Translations under genes and position numbers: made by a program | Assembly (NCBI GenBank): GCA_036403795.1 | Contig: DASWQJ010000183.1 | Coordinates: 1 to 6,098 of the forward strand | Reading direction: 5' to 3' | Source: Stenotrophomonas_A sp036403795 | Lineage (GTDB): Bacteria > Pseudomonadota > Gammaproteobacteria > Xanthomonadales > Xanthomonadaceae | DNA length: 6,098 bases | Shown here: positions 5,307 through 6,098 of the stretch, piece after piece | How the letters are laid out: each line of letters opens with the position of its first letter | Position numbering within the stretch: the stretch's first letter is position 1 | The notes under the pieces: model-generated | Told to the model about the DNA's origin: nothing | Databases searched by the model: none | Seen by the model: the letters and a program-made list of their open reading frames with translations, nothing else

Positions 5307-6098
5307 GTGATCGAGGTCGTCCTCCAATCCGGGCTGAGTGACCTTCCCGTCGTCGACGGGAAGGTGGCCAAGCAGAATCTGCTCGACCTCGATCGCGAGG
5401 GCCTGGAGCGTTTCTTCGCCGATACCCTCGGCGAAGCGCGCTACCGTGCCCACCAGGTGATGAAGTGGATCCATCATCGCTACGTCACTGATTTCGACCA
5501 GATGACCGACCTGGGCAAGGCGCTGCGCGCAAAGCTGCAAGCGCATGCCGAGGTCGTCGTTCCCAACGTGGTGTTCGACAAGCCCTCCACCGATGGCACG
5601 CACAAGTGGCTGCTGGCGATGGGCGTGGACGGCAAGAACGCCATCGAAACCGTCTATATCCCCGACAAGACCCGCGGCACGCTGTGCGTGTCCTCGCAGG
5701 TCGGTTGCGCGTTGAACTGCACGTTCTGTTCGACCGCGACCCAGGGCTTCAATCGCAACTTGTCCACCGCCGAGATCATCGGCCAGGTGTGGGTGGCCGC
5801 GCGCCACCTGGGCAACGTGCCGCACCAGATGCGCCGTCTCACCAACGTGGTGATGATGGGCATGGGCGAGCCGCTCAACAATTTCGCGCCGGTGGTCGAC
5901 GCGATGTCGATCATGCTCGACGACAACGCCTACGGCCTGTCGCGCCGGCGCGTGACGCTCTCGACCTCGGGCGTGGTGCCGAACATCCGTAAGCTGAAGG
6001 ACGCGCTGCCGGTCGCCCTCGCGGTGAGCCTGCACGCGCCCAACGACGCGATCCGCAGCAGCATCATGCCGATCAACGACGCCTACCCGATCGCGACG
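5307..6098 (+). CDS. rlmN: 23S rRNA (A2503-C2)/tRNA (A37-C2) methyltransferase RlmN, 3' end outside window
   Basis: Radical-SAM enzyme that methylates C2 of A2503 in 23S rRNA and A37 in some tRNAs, helping translational fidelity. The window holds 264 codons with no stop; the family usually has about 370-400 residues. The [4Fe-4S]/SAM motif CxxxCxxC is Cys134, Cys138 and Cys141 (VGCALNCTFC). Cys127 lies seven residues earlier and corresponds to E. coli Cys118, and Glu114 in IETVYIP to E. coli Glu105. GMGEPLNN, VTLSTSG and AVSLHAPND are further family motifs. The second cysteine needed for the methyl-carrier mechanism (E. coli Cys355) would lie beyond the window. The start is probably the GTG at 5307, since it precedes an N-terminus (IEVVLQSGL) similar to that of xanthomonad RlmN; the Shine-Dalgarno is weak. 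Other in-frame candidates are TTG at 5268, inside ndk, and GTG at 5364. Confidence 0.95.
   Translation, partial: MIEVVLQSGLSDLPVVDGKVAKQNLLDLDREGLERFFADTLGEARYRAHQVMKWIHHRYVTDFDQMTDLGKALRAKLQAHAEVVVPNVVFDKPSTDGTHKWLLAMGVDGKNAIETVYIPDKTRGTLCVSSQVGCALNCTFCSTATQGFNRNLSTAEIIGQVWVAARHLGNVPHQMRRLTNVVMMGMGEPLNNFAPVVDAMSIMLDDNAYGLSRRRVTLSTSGVVPNIRKLKDALPVALAVSLHAPNDAIRSSIMPINDAYPIAT

Noticed and set aside
5121..6035. 304-codon minus-strand ORF opposite ndk and rlmN
   Set aside because: His/Arg/Val-rich shadow of ndk and rlmN, both of which show complete catalytic motifs on the plus strand.

Overview
The window is GC-rich chromosomal DNA that looks like a gammaproteobacterium of the Xanthomonadales (Xanthomonas, Stenotrophomonas, Lysobacter and relatives). 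The main clues are the gene pair ndk-rlmN, the N-terminal half of RlmN (residues around FADTLGEARYRAHQVMKW resemble xanthomonad RlmN from memory), and long shadow ORFs in all frames, as expected at high GC. The genus cannot be fixed from the sequence alone.

Layout. Positions 1-318 hold no credible gene. They carry a compact, strongly base-paired element (about 52-155), two copies of a small hairpin motif, and an intrinsic terminator at 267-289 that ends the minus-strand operon. The minus-strand operon, in transcription order, is a PsrA-like TetR regulator (4651 to 4019), a FadN-type 3-hydroxyacyl-CoA dehydrogenase/enoyl-CoA hydratase (3977 to 1605) and a thiolase, FadA (1524 to 319). Positions 4652-4870 are a divergent control region. 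On the plus strand follow ndk (4871-5296) and rlmN (5307 to beyond the window edge).

How the genes work together. FadN and FadA together supply hydration, oxidation and thiolysis of enoyl-CoA, that is, the last three steps of each beta-oxidation cycle. No acyl-CoA dehydrogenase or acyl-CoA synthetase lies in the window. A 16-bp palindrome containing CAAAC-N4-GTTTG lies just upstream of the regulator. It matches the published PsrA motif (G/C)AAAC-N2-4-GTTTG/C and suggests that the regulator represses its own operon until a fatty-acid-derived ligand is present. Ndk (nucleoside diphosphate kinase) and RlmN (radical-SAM 23S rRNA/tRNA m2A methyltransferase) are housekeeping genes and probably one transcript.

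The most unusual points are non-coding: a terminator-shaped hairpin with a seven-T tract between the likely ndk promoter and the ndk start, followed by a second hairpin (possible attenuation); the three-way-junction element beyond the fad operon; and the PsrA-type operator. I see no mobile element, CRISPR array, tRNA, rRNA or defence system, and no convincing undescribed protein system.
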